A stretch of DNA of 64,000 bases from Shumkonia mesophila (lineage in GTDB: Bacteria > Pseudomonadota > Alphaproteobacteria > Rhodospirillales > Shumkoniaceae): positions 1 through 64,000 of the forward strand of contig NZ_JAOTID010000005.1 of assembly GCF_026163695.1 (NCBI RefSeq), read 5' to 3'. Positions 47,346-55,450 of the stretch are shown piece after piece. The notes below the pieces were generated by a model. That model was not told the DNA's origin, ran no database searches, and was given only the letters and a program-made list of their open reading frames with translations. The position numbers and the translations under genes are program-made. Within the stretch, counting starts at the first letter, position 1. Each line of letters starts with the position of its first letter.

Positions 47346-48109
47346 GGGACGAATTGTTCCTTGATGATGCGTTCCTCGAGGTTGTGTTCGGGATCGAACA
47401 GCAGGGTGGGTGAAACGGTTCCGTTGACCGCGACGCTGACCCGGGCGACGTCGCGCACCTCGTTGAAGTCGGCGCCGGCCCGCACCCGCCGCCGGTCGGC
47501 GTCGAGCACGTCGAAGGTGACGCGGGCATTCTGCGGCAGCAGGGCGCCGCGCCAATGGCGCGGCCTGAAGGCGCTGATCGGGGTCAAGGCCAGCAGTTCG
47601 GCGCCGAGCGGCAGGATGGGGCCATGCACGGCGTTGTTGTAGGCGGTGCTGCCGGCCGGCGTCGCCACCAGGACGCCGTCGCAGATCATTTCCTCCATCC
47701 GCATCACGCCGTCCACGTGGATCGAGATCTTGGCGGCGAAGCCGGTATCGCGCAGCAGCGACACCTCGTTGATGGCCAGGGCCTCATGATGCCGGCCGTG
47801 GATGTCCTCGACCGTCATGTGAAGCGGCCGCAGGTTGATCGGCTCCGCCCGGGCGAGGCGTTCCATCAGGCCGTCGTCGGTGTAGCCGTTCATGAGGAAC
47901 CCGACCGAGCCGCGGTTCATGCCGAAGATGGGCGTGCCCTTTTCCATGAAGGCATGGAGCGTCTGCAGCATGAAGCCGTCGCCGCCCAGCGCCACGATGA
48001 CACTGGCCTCTTCGGGCGGAACGTGGGCATAACGGGCTTTGAGCCGGGCCTCGGCGGCCTGGGCTTCATCGTGCATTGCCGCCGTGATCGCGATGGTGTT
48101 GAATTTCAT
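47342..48109 (-). CDS. nadK: NAD kinase
   Basis: A 255-residue enzyme phosphorylating NAD to [20 protein letters not shown] has the GGDG motif, [12 protein letters not shown] is the second conserved block, and the NE/D segment reads [38 protein letters not shown] completes the active site. It is the compact alphaproteobacterial form without N-terminal extension. It overlaps the AbrB-like gene by four bases and is divergent from the exonuclease gene. Confidence 0.95.
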   Translation of the reverse strand: MKFNTIAITAAMHDEAQAAEARLKARYAHVPPEEASVIVALGGDGFMLQTLHAFMEKGTPIFGMNRGSVGFLMNGYTDDGLMERLARAEPINLRPLHMTVEDIHGRHHEALAINEVSLLRDTGFAAKISIHVDGVMRMEEMICDGVLVATPAGSTAYNNAVHGPILPLGAELLALTPISAFRPRHWRGALLPQNARVTFDVLDADRRRVRAGADFNEVRDVARVSVAVNGTVSPTLLFDPEHNLEERIIKEQFVP

Positions 48110-48204
48110 GACCGATGCCCGGTTTCCTCTTGCTTGGCGGCGTCGGCGGCCAGTATAGCCGAGGAATTGGAGGAAACCATGGGCGGAAAGCGGATTTTCG
48201 CGGG

Positions 48205-48744
48205 ATGAGAGCGGCTGCCGTCACCACCGAATCGCAGGCCCTGCCGCCGGCGTTCCTGGCTGTCGATTTCGAGACGGCGACCCACGCGCCGGAAAGCGCC
48301 TGCGCCATCGGCCTGGCCTACGTCGAAAACGGCCGGGTCGTGCACGCCGAAAGCCACCTGATCCGCCCCGCCTCGCAGGAGTTTCGCTTCACCTGGGTGC
48401 ACGGCATCACCTGGGCGGACGTCGCCGACGCCCCCGACTTCGCGGCGCTGTGGCCCGATCTGCGCCCGTGGTTCGACCGGGTCGACTTTGTGGCCGCCCA
48501 CAACGCCCGCTTCGACCGCTGGGTGCTCGACGTCTGCTGCATGGCCTATGGCTTCGCGACGCCGCGGCTGCCCTGGGTGTGCACGGTCGAATTGGCGCGA
48601 TCGCTATGGCGTCTCAAGCCGGCCAAGCTGCCCGACGTCTGCCGCCATCTGGCCATCCCGCTGGACCACCACCAGGCGGGATCGGACGCGCGGGCCTGCG
48701 CCGAGATCGTCATCGCCGCCGAACAGGACGGCTGGACCTTCTAA
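48205..48744 (+). CDS. DnaQ/RNase T-like 3'-5' exonuclease
   Basis: A 179-residue DEDD exonuclease of the DNA polymerase III epsilon type. Exo I is [20 protein letters not shown], Exo II is [16 protein letters not shown] and Exo III is [16 protein letters not shown] (His/Asp). The small size means it is a stand-alone exonuclease rather than the replicative epsilon subunit. The ATG at 48205 is preferred; the frame is open to 48115. It is divergent from nadK and followed by hairpins. Confidence 0.9.
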   Translation: MRAAAVTTESQALPPAFLAVDFETATHAPESACAIGLAYVENGRVVHAESHLIRPASQEFRFTWVHGITWADVADAPDFAALWPDLRPWFDRVDFVAAHNARFDRWVLDVCCMAYGFATPRLPWVCTVELARSLWRLKPAKLPDVCRHLAIPLDHHQAGSDARACAEIVIAAEQDGWTF

Positions 48745-48775
48745 AGCCCGGCGGCGGCGCTGCCATAATAGAAAG

Positions 48776-48803
48776 ACCGGCGGGGGTGGGCCCCGCCGGC
48801 TTC
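48776..48803 (+). terminator. Terminator-like hairpin after the exonuclease gene
   Basis: Perfect 9-bp GC stem CCGGCGGGG (48778-48786) / CCCCGCCGG (48792-48800), loop GTGGG, followed by CTTCG rather than a good T-run. Preceded by A-rich AATAGAAAGA, so it may work on the minus strand for moaA read-through as well. Confidence 0.6.
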
Positions 48804-48850
48804 GATACGGCCATGCTCCAAACTCTGCAACGAGGGAGGCATGGTCACCC

Positions 48851-48890
48851 TCCGTACAGAAATGAAACGGCCTCCGTTTCATCCTACGGA
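48851..48890. repeat. Compound hairpin between exonuclease and moaA
   Basis: Inner perfect 9-bp stem ATGAAACGG (48862-48870) / CCGTTTCAT (48874-48882) with a CCT loop. Outer arms TCCGTA (48851-48856) and TACGGA (48885-48890) extend the same structure. It lies between two converging genes. Confidence 0.55.
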
Positions 48891-48946
48891 CCCAGTATGC
48901 CCGCCGAGGTCCGGCCGATCAGTGACCGGCGTCACACGCACAGAAA

Positions 48947-49936
48947 TCAGCCGCCGGTGACGCTCATGTGGCGCTCGACGGCCGGGCGCTTGGTGGCGGG
49001 ATCGATGATGAAGTCGTGGCCTTTGGGCTTGCGGGCGATGGCGGCGTCGATGGCGGTAAGCAGGGCCTCGTCGCCCTCGCTGGCGCGCAGGGGGGTGCGC
49101 AGGTCGGCGGCGTCGTCCTGGCCCAGGCACATGTAAAGGGTGCCGGTGCAGGTCAGGCGCACGCGGTTGCACCCTTCGCAGAAATTGTGGGTCATCGGCG
49201 TGATGAAGCCCAGCCGCCGGCCGGTTTCGGCGATGGCGACGTAGCGGGCCGGGCCGCCGGTGGTCATCGGCAGGTCGGTCAGCGTCCAGCGCCGTTCCAG
49301 CCGGGCGCGCAGCTCGGACAGCGGCAGATAATGGTCGGTGCGGTCGCCCTCGATCTCGCCCAGCGGCATGGTTTCGATGAGGGTCAGATCGAGGCCGCGC
49401 TCCCCGCACCAGATGATGAGGTCGTCGATCTCGCCCTCGTTGACGCCCTTGAGCGCCACCGCGTTGATCTTGACGGCAAGCCCGGCGGCCTTGGCGGCGG
49501 CGACGCCCTCCAGCACCTCTTGCAAGCGGCCGCCGCGGGTCAGCGCGGCGAAGCGCCCGGCGTTGAGCGTGTCCAAGGACACGTTGACCCGCTCGACGCC
49601 GCAGGCCGCCAAATCGCCCGCGTATTTGGCAAGCTGGGTGCCGTTGGTGGTCAGCGTCAGTTCGTCGAGCGTCCCTTTTTCCAAGTGGCGGCCGAGGGAT
49701 CGGAACAGCGTCATGACGCCGCGCCGCACCAGCGGCTCGCCGCCGGTGATGCGCAGCTTGCGCACGCCGCGCGCCACGAAGGCCGAACACACGCGGTCCA
49801 ACTCTTCCAGCGATAGCAATTCCTGTCGGGGCAGGAACTCCATGTGCTCGGCCATGCAATAGCTGCAGCGCAGGTTGCACCGGTCGGTGACGGAAACCCG
49901 CAGATAAGTGATCTTGCGCCCGAAGGGGTCGATCAT
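48947..49936 (-). CDS. moaA: GTP 3',8-cyclase (molybdenum cofactor biosynthesis protein A)
   Basis: A 329-residue radical-SAM enzyme that starts molybdopterin synthesis. The N-terminal cluster motif is CNLRCSYC, the C-terminal [4Fe-4S] site is [14 protein letters not shown] with a further Cys in LYMCLG, and the protein ends in the essential Gly-Gly pair. [13 protein letters not shown] is the SAM GGE motif. Start at 49936 ([19 protein letters not shown]); an ORF reading through to 51022 is a shadow of the neighbour. It is divergent from a regulator with a molybdate-binding-like domain, which suggests molybdenum-dependent control. Confidence 0.95.
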   Translation of the reverse strand: MIDPFGRKITYLRVSVTDRCNLRCSYCMAEHMEFLPRQELLSLEELDRVCSAFVARGVRKLRITGGEPLVRRGVMTLFRSLGRHLEKGTLDELTLTTNGTQLAKYAGDLAACGVERVNVSLDTLNAGRFAALTRGGRLQEVLEGVAAAKAAGLAVKINAVALKGVNEGEIDDLIIWCGERGLDLTLIETMPLGEIEGDRTDHYLPLSELRARLERRWTLTDLPMTTGGPARYVAIAETGRRLGFITPMTHNFCEGCNRVRLTCTGTLYMCLGQDDAADLRTPLRASEGDEALLTAIDAAIARKPKGHDFIIDPATKRPAVERHMSVTGG

Positions 49937-50056
49937 GGGTATTCCCAACTTTGCGGCCCCGCTGCCTTGGCGGAAGCTGCCTTGCTGAAAGATAGTCAGC
50001 CGCGGGCGCCGCGTCTCCCTCAATTTTCCTGGGGTTTTGTCCGGGAACGCACGCAG

Positions 50057-50062
50057 TATAAT
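50057..50062 (+). promoter_or_regulatory. -10 element of the HTH/molybdate-binding-like gene
   Basis: A perfect TATAAT, 27 bases before the start codon at 50090. The -35 with a 17-base spacer is weak (GTTTTG), which fits a regulated promoter. Confidence 0.5.
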
Positions 50063-50089
50063 GCAGGAATAAACAGGTTGCGGGGCGCC

Positions 50090-50974
50090 ATGGCCGAATT
50101 GATGAACACGCACGAGGTCGCCGAGTATCTCCGCCTCAAGGAGCGCAAGATCTACGACCTGGTCCGCGAGAAGCGGATTCCCTGCACGCGGGTCACCGGC
50201 AAGTGGCTGTTCCCCAAGCGGCTGATCGACGCCTGGCTGGCCGAGGGGACCGAGGTTCCCAAGGAGATCGGGCGCCACGCCCGGCCGGCTCCGCCGGTGA
50301 TCGCCGGCAGCCACGATCCGCTGCTGGAGTGGTGCGTGCGCGAATCCGGCTGCGATCTGGCACTCCTGGCCGGCGGCAGCCTCGACGGCCTGCGCCGCTT
50401 CGCCGAAGGCGAGGCGATGGTGTGCGCGCTGCATGTGTTCGACCCTGCCAGCGGCGAATACAACCTGCCGGTGGTCGAGGCGCTGGGCGCCGACGGCGTG
50501 CTCATCGAATGGGCCAGGCGCGAGCAGGGGCTGGTGGTGGCGCCGGGAAACCCGCTTTCCATCCGCGCCATCGCCGACCTGGCGCGCCCCGGCGTGCGCG
50601 TCGTCCTGCGCCAGCAGGGGGCGGGCAGCCGCATCCTCCTCGAACACCTGCTGGAACGGGCCGGGGTCGCGCTGGAGGCACTGAACGTCCTCGACCAGCC
50701 GGCCCGCAGCGAAACCGACCTCGGCCAGGTGATTTCGGAAGGCCGGGCCGACGCCGGCCTGGCGGTGGCCGCCGCCGCCCATGCCTTCCGCCTGGATTTC
50801 GTGCCCCTGTGGCAGGAACGCTGCGATCTTCTGATCCGCCGGCGCGACTATTTCGAGGCGCCGGTCCAGGCGCTGCTGGCCTTCGCCCGCACGCCGGCTT
50901 TCACCCGCCGCGCCGCCGAAATGAGCGGCTACGACGTCGCCGCCACCGGCCGCATCGTTTGGAACGCTCCCTGA
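50090..50974 (+). CDS. Excisionase-type HTH regulator with molybdate-binding-like (PBP) domain
   Basis: A 294-residue protein. The N-terminal HTH (about 5-55) reads [19 protein letters not shown] and [17 protein letters not shown], typical of MerR/excisionase helices. The rest is a cytoplasmic periplasmic-binding-type domain (COG1910-like) with [23 protein letters not shown] and [16 protein letters not shown]. Such fusions are thought to sense molybdate or a cofactor intermediate. It is divergent from moaA, fitting that role. The start at 50090 is set by the HTH; a longer frame reaches into moaA. Its 3' end (50831-50974) is repeated at 56979-57122 beyond the TTT island. Confidence 0.88.
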   Translation: MAELMNTHEVAEYLRLKERKIYDLVREKRIPCTRVTGKWLFPKRLIDAWLAEGTEVPKEIGRHARPAPPVIAGSHDPLLEWCVRESGCDLALLAGGSLDGLRRFAEGEAMVCALHVFDPASGEYNLPVVEALGADGVLIEWARREQGLVVAPGNPLSIRAIADLARPGVRVVLRQQGAGSRILLEHLLERAGVALEALNVLDQPARSETDLGQVISEGRADAGLAVAAAAHAFRLDFVPLWQERCDLLIRRRDYFEAPVQALLAFARTPAFTRRAAEMSGYDVAATGRIVWNAP

Positions 50975-51079
50975 GGCCGATTGGCCTGCCGGGGAGATTC
51001 GGCCTCCCATCGGCTTGTCCACCGCATTCCCTGCGGGATGATCCGTTATTCCTGCTTTCCATCTTGATGCGGAAACCCT

Positions 51080-51099
51080 CGACGAATCATGATACGTCG
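51080..51099. promoter_or_regulatory. Palindrome upstream of the LysR gene
   Basis: CGACGAATCATGATACGTCG is a 20-bp near-perfect palindrome (one mismatched pair) 116 bases before the lysR start. It is the most symmetric sequence in the 240-bp gap and could be the LysR autoregulatory site. CGACGTA and ATGAT parts recur in the palindrome at 53702-53718. Confidence 0.4.
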
Positions 51100-51214
51100 T
51101 CCGCAGGGGGATTCCTGAAAGCCCCCCTTTTGGCTTGAGCGTCCGGTGAATACCGCTTGAATTGGGACGTTCGGCGCGTATGCCCCTCCGACCCGAAAGG
51201 TCCGCAGATCCTTC

Positions 51215-52162
51215 ATGTCCAAAGGCAAAGACAGCGGGAGTTCAAAGACGGAAGGCGGCCGGCCGGCCTCGCGGGTCAGCATGCATCAGATCGAGGTGTT
51301 TCGGGCGCTGATGGTGGCCAAGACCGTGACGGCTGCGGCCGAGATCGTGCACATCTCCCAGCCGGCCCTCAGCCGGATCATCAAGCGCATGGAGGACCGC
51401 GTCGGTTTCCGTCTGTTCGACCGGGTGAAGGGCCGTTTGGTGCCCACGCCGGAAGCGATGGAACTGTACGCCGACGTCGAGATCATTCACAAAAAAATCG
51501 ACGACCTCAATTTCTCGATCCACCGCCTCGCCACCGGCGAAGACGTCGCCTTTCGCTTCGGGGCATCGCCGAGCCTCGGGAACTCCGTCGTCCCGCGTGC
51601 CTTGCGCCAACTGCGCGAGCGCTATCCCCGCCTCGTGGTTCATGTCGACATCGTCGCCCTGAACGAACTCGTCGACTACCTCATGTTGCGGAAGGGTGAA
51701 TTTGTCCTGACCGTGTTCCCCATCAAGCATCCGATGGTCCGCAATCAGAAGATCGGAGTGGGCCGCATGATCTGCGCCTTTGCGAGGGACCATCGCCTCG
51801 CCCGTCAGGAAACGATCTCCGCCCGGGACCTGGCCGATGAGGAAATCATCGGATTCGACGTCGATTCGGCACATGGACGCATGGTCCACGCCATCGCGCA
51901 AGCCGCCGGCGTGTCGTTTCGCTTCACCACGTTCGTACGGTTCGCCGAAACGGCGCTCATTCTGGCCGAACAGGGATTGGGCGTGGCGTTGATCGACGAG
52001 TTCACGGCGATGGGTGCGCACCGATCGATCGGCGCCACCCGCCTTTTGGCCGACCCCTTCACGCTGACCCTGTACGCCAATACCAGCCTACACCACCCCC
52101 TGTCGGCGCACGGAACGGAGTTCCTGCGCATCCTGAAAAGAGAGATTCCCCAGTCGCTATAG
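51215..52162 (+). CDS. LysR-family transcriptional regulator of the TTT island
   Basis: A 315-residue regulator. The winged HTH lies at about 22-82 ([20 protein letters not shown] and [17 protein letters not shown]); the effector domain starts at about 112 ([18 protein letters not shown]) and shows the usual two-lobe pattern to the end. The first 20 residues are Ser/Lys/Gly-rich and non-conserved, so a later start at Met23 is possible. It is upstream of, and in the same direction as, the EPSPS-like gene (210-bp gap), a common arrangement for regulators of tripartite tricarboxylate transporter clusters. The effector is probably the transported acid or a catabolite. Confidence 0.92.
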   Translation: MSKGKDSGSSKTEGGRPASRVSMHQIEVFRALMVAKTVTAAAEIVHISQPALSRIIKRMEDRVGFRLFDRVKGRLVPTPEAMELYADVEIIHKKIDDLNFSIHRLATGEDVAFRFGASPSLGNSVVPRALRQLRERYPRLVVHVDIVALNELVDYLMLRKGEFVLTVFPIKHPMVRNQKIGVGRMICAFARDHRLARQETISARDLADEEIIGFDVDSAHGRMVHAIAQAAGVSFRFTTFVRFAETALILAEQGLGVALIDEFTAMGAHRSIGATRLLADPFTLTLYANTSLHHPLSAHGTEFLRILKREIPQSL

Positions 52163-52372
52163 TGCGTCGACACGGAATCCCGCCCCCCTTGCGGGCGCGG
52201 GTCGGGTTCGCTCGATACCATTACATCATGGCATAGATTTCCGAGGAAACGGACTTGGACATCATGTTCATTTGGGGGGAATCGTACGGCCTGCGGTTGG
52301 CGGCGGACTCGATGTCCTGCCCGGCGACTCTCTGAGAAAGTCCGTTTTGTCCAGTCCTGCCGGAGGATATTC

Positions 52373-53665
52373 ATGAAGGCCTTGGTCAAGCCCTCGATGC
52401 TGAACGGCATTGCCACGATCCGGGGCAACAAGTCGAACACCATTCGCGCAGTGTTCCTAGCCACCCTGGCGAAGGGACGGTCGGTTGTCCACAATCCTTC
52501 GACCGGCAACGACAGTCTCGCCGCCGTCGACGTCTGTCGGAACTTTGGCGCGGAAATCACCTGTGTGGGCGACGCGTGGACCATCGATGGCGTGGGGAGC
52601 GCGCCGCGGGTTCCCGACGATATCCTCGATACGCGGAATTCCGGAACGACCTTGGGGTTCACCCTGGCCACCGCCAGCCTCGTCAACGGGTTCTCCTTTA
52701 TCACCGGCGATCATCAGATTCGCCGCCGGCCTTACGGTGCTCTGTTCGGTTCTCTTGCCGACCTGGGGGCGCTTGTCGTTTCGTCCCGTGGCCACGGTTT
52801 GGCGCCGGTTGCCGTGCGCGGCCGTCTGCGGGGCGGCAAGTGTCAGACCTCTGGTTTCAACTCCCAGTGGATCAGCCCGTTGCTGGTGGCCGGACCGGTC
52901 ACCGACATGGGCGTCGAGATCACAGTCACCGACGAGCCCCTCGAACGCGGATATGTCGACATCACCATCGGCTGGCTCCAGCGCCAGGGGGTGGAGGTCA
53001 AGAACGACGGGTATCGTCGCTACCGGATCGAGGGCGGCCAAAGCTATCGGCCCTTCGACGAGGCCATTCCCGGATGTTGGACGTCGGCTGGCTACCCGCT
53101 CGTGGCGGCGGCGATCACGGACTCCGACGCCGTTCTTCACGGACTCGACATCGATGATTTCCAGAGGGACAAGAGCATTCTCGATGCCCTGCGCATGGCC
53201 GGGGCGGATATCGATACGGCGAATGCCGACGGCGGCATCCGGGTCCGGGGCGGCAGGGAGCTTACCGGGTTCGAGATCGACTGCACCGATTGTCCCGACA
53301 ATCTGCCCGCCCTCGTGGTCCTGGGAACGCAGGCCAGCGGGAAGACGGTCTTGCGCAACATTCATCATGCGCGTGTCAAGGAAACCGATCGACCGGCCGT
53401 CATGGTCGAGGAACTGTCGAAAATGGGCGCGCGGTTCGAGATGACGGAAGACGCCTTGACGATCTATCGGAGCGACCTGACCGGAGCGGCGGTCGACGGC
53501 CACAACGATCATCGCATCGTCATGGCTTGTGCCGCGGCCGCACTCGCCGCCAAGGGGGAAACGGAAATCTCCGATGCCGAGTGGACTGCCATCAGCTTCC
53601 CGGACTTTTTCCCCCTGATGACGTCCCTGGGGGCGGACATGACGCTCCCCCCGGCAGCCGACTAA
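52373..53665 (+). CDS. EPSP-synthase-family enolpyruvyl transferase, divergent
   Basis: A 430-residue two-domain protein of the EPSP synthase (AroA) fold and length, with a GGAGGA ribosome site. Conserved AroA residues include Lys20/Ser21/Arg25 (GNKSNTIRAV), Asn89 and Thr92 (NSGTT), Arg119 (RRRPYG), Ser164/Gln165 (NSQW), Asp309, RVKETDR (336-340) and NDHR (378-381). By my alignment to E. coli AroA three active-site residues are altered: Arg100 to Gly95, Ser169 to Asn163, and Lys411 to Ile407. It sits among lysR and tctCBA rather than aromatic-biosynthesis genes. I infer a PEP-dependent or related transferase with a substrate other than shikimate-3-phosphate; true AroA activity is doubtful. 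Confidence 0.82.
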   Translation: MKALVKPSMLNGIATIRGNKSNTIRAVFLATLAKGRSVVHNPSTGNDSLAAVDVCRNFGAEITCVGDAWTIDGVGSAPRVPDDILDTRNSGTTLGFTLATASLVNGFSFITGDHQIRRRPYGALFGSLADLGALVVSSRGHGLAPVAVRGRLRGGKCQTSGFNSQWISPLLVAGPVTDMGVEITVTDEPLERGYVDITIGWLQRQGVEVKNDGYRRYRIEGGQSYRPFDEAIPGCWTSAGYPLVAAAITDSDAVLHGLDIDDFQRDKSILDALRMAGADIDTANADGGIRVRGGRELTGFEIDCTDCPDNLPALVVLGTQASGKTVLRNIHHARVKETDRPAVMVEELSKMGARFEMTEDALTIYRSDLTGAAVDGHNDHRIVMACAAAALAAKGETEISDAEWTAISFPDFFPLMTSLGADMTLPPAAD

Positions 53666-53701
53666 GGACGCTTGGCCTGCGGCGAGGCACAGCCTTCAAT
53701 G

Positions 53702-53718
53702 CATTACACGACGTAATG
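53702..53718. promoter_or_regulatory. Palindrome upstream of tctC
   Basis: CATTAC-ACGAC-GTAATG, perfect 6+5+6 inverted repeat in the 149-bp gap between the EPSPS-like gene and tctC. The sequence just downstream continues ATGATATCGG, so it partly resembles the palindrome at 51080-51099. A CATTAC half-site is also present in the lysR/EPSPS-like gap near 52220. Confidence 0.4.
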
Positions 53719-53814
53719 ATATCGGTAGAAAAAATCATTGGACGTCATGGATTTTGGAACCGTACCTATGGGAAAGCTCGAAATCTCCAAGAGTGACGGA
53801 ATGGGAGGCAAACG

Positions 53815-54822
53815 ATGAATTTCGGAACGACCGCGGTAAAGGGACGGAGTCTTGTCGTCGGGACTCTGATGGCTTTTGGCCTGGCGACGACGGGCTTTGC
53901 CGCCGACTCCTACCCAAAGAGCGACATCAAGGCCGTGATTCCCTTCGGGGCCGGAGGGGGGACCGACACCCTCGCCAGGGCCATCGTGAACCTAGCCGAA
54001 AAGGAACTGGGCCAGGCGGTCATCGTCCAGAACAAGCCGGGGGCCACGGGGGCCGTTGCCACCGAATTTGTCCGCCAGCAACCGGCCGATGGCTACACCA
54101 TCCTGATCGCCGCCGAAAACCAGAACCTCTATCGCACGACCGGACTCTCGAAACTGAGTTTTGACGATTTCGAGCCCGTCATCCTGCTTGGCGAGGCTTA
54201 TCCCGTCGTGGTCACCCTGCCTGGCGCCAAATGGAAGTCGATTTCCGAAATGCTGGACGAAGTCGGCAAAAATCCCAAGTCGATCAAAGTGATGAATACC
54301 GGCCCGGTCGGCATTTCCGGGGTCGTCACCGCAATGTTGGGCAAGGATTTCACCCTCGTCCCCTACAGGGGCGAGGGACCCGGCCTCGCCGGCCTTCTGG
54401 GCGGACACGTCGACATCGGGATCGTCAGCATCGGTGCCGTGATCCAGCACGTGGAAATCGGAAATTTGAAGGTTCTCTCGGTCATCTCGGACAAGCGGCT
54501 CAAGGCTTATCCCGACTGGCCGGCGCTGGGCGAGGAGCGGCCAGAGTACAAGAAGTATCTTCCCTGGGGCCCTTATTATGGCGTCTATGCCAAGAAGGGA
54601 ACGCCCCAGCCTGTCCTCGCGAAGTTGCAGGACTCTTTCAAGAAGGCGTGGAGTTCCGACACGTACCAGAAGTTCCTCGATGAGCGCCGCATCGTCCCGT
54701 TGGGCTTGATGGGCGAGGCCGCCGTGGCCTACCAGAAGAAGTGGGAATCCGTCACCACGTGGCTGTTGTTCGAGGCCAACGCGGCGAGCGACCCGGCCGC
54801 GTTCGGCATTCCCCGGTTGTAG
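53815..54822 (+). CDS. tctC: Tripartite tricarboxylate transporter substrate-binding protein (TctC/Bug)
   Basis: A 335-residue periplasmic binding protein. The signal peptide (about 1-29, FGLATTGFAA) is followed by the Bug-family start YPKSDIKAVIPFGAGGGTD and VIVQNKPGATGAVATEFV, which contribute to carboxylate binding. The second lobe shows TLVPYRGEGPGLAGLLGGHV. It captures an organic anion and hands it to TctA/TctB encoded just downstream. The start at 53815 follows GGGAGGCAAACG. Bug proteins bind many carboxylates, so the ligand is open. Confidence 0.93.
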   Translation: MNFGTTAVKGRSLVVGTLMAFGLATTGFAADSYPKSDIKAVIPFGAGGGTDTLARAIVNLAEKELGQAVIVQNKPGATGAVATEFVRQQPADGYTILIAAENQNLYRTTGLSKLSFDDFEPVILLGEAYPVVVTLPGAKWKSISEMLDEVGKNPKSIKVMNTGPVGISGVVTAMLGKDFTLVPYRGEGPGLAGLLGGHVDIGIVSIGAVIQHVEIGNLKVLSVISDKRLKAYPDWPALGEERPEYKKYLPWGPYYGVYAKKGTPQPVLAKLQDSFKKAWSSDTYQKFLDERRIVPLGLMGEAAVAYQKKWESVTTWLLFEANAASDPAAFGIPRL

Positions 54823-54940
54823 ACGGTCTGCGGAATGGGGAGGGGCGCCCAGGTGGCGCCTCTGCCCATTTCTCGGGGGCGAGGATCAAGAAAAAGGTGG
54901 GCTCCAGGGAACGAGGGGGCGCACAAGAAGGAGGATGGTC

Positions 54941-55387
54941 ATGTTTGTTCTGGGAAAGCTGAGAAAAATTTCCTTGAGCGCCCTGTTCCTCGTGACCGGG
55001 GCCTTCCTCCTCTACTCTTCGCTGTCGATCGACATGAAGGGGGCCGATTTTGTCGTCTCTCCGCGCGTCGTTCCCTTCGGGCTTTCGCTGGTCATGACGA
55101 TGATTGCGGCGTGGAGCCTGGTTCTCGATATCGTGAAGACGCGGGTGTCGCAGAGCCCTATCGATATCCAAGTCATCAAGACGCTTCTTGGATTTCTGAT
55201 GATCGTCTTTGCCTACGTTTTCCTGATCAGATCCATCAATTTCCACGTCTTGACGTTCTTTTTCCTGATTGCGGCGTTCTGTTACCTTGGTGCCCGTTCA
55301 CCCGTCGGGGTGGTCGGCGGGGCCGCTTCCCTGGTCGCCGCCGAGTTCCTGATATTCCAGTACGGCTTCAAGGTTTCGTTTCCATAG
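54941..55387 (+). CDS. tctB: Tripartite tricarboxylate transporter small membrane subunit (TctB)
   Basis: A 148-residue protein with four hydrophobic segments, the size and shape of TctB. The ATG at 54941 has correctly spaced AAGGAGG upstream; the ATG at 54935 is too close to it. The family segments FLVTGAFLLYSSLSIDM and SPRVVPFGLSLVM are visible. It lies between tctC and tctA (118- and 63-bp gaps), the standard gene order. Confidence 0.9.
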   Translation: MFVLGKLRKISLSALFLVTGAFLLYSSLSIDMKGADFVVSPRVVPFGLSLVMTMIAAWSLVLDIVKTRVSQSPIDIQVIKTLLGFLMIVFAYVFLIRSINFHVLTFFFLIAAFCYLGARSPVGVVGGAASLVAAEFLIFQYGFKVSFP

Positions 55388-55450
55388 GCGCATCACGCTT
55401 CGAAAGAATGAAGTCGTAACGAAGAGGCTGTTGGGAACACGGATATCGAT

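Noticed and set aside
50973-51006. Terminator after the HTH/molybdate-binding-like gene
   Set aside because: GAGGCCGA and TCGGCCTC pair over eight bases, but the 18-base loop and absence of a T-run make it weak.
49937-51022. Extension of moaA to a 691-residue protein
   Set aside because: The extra 360 residues are antisense to the HTH/molybdate-binding-like gene and lack any domain.
54935-54940. ATG at 54935 as tctB start
   Set aside because: The GGAGG directly abuts it; the ATG six bases later has correct spacing.
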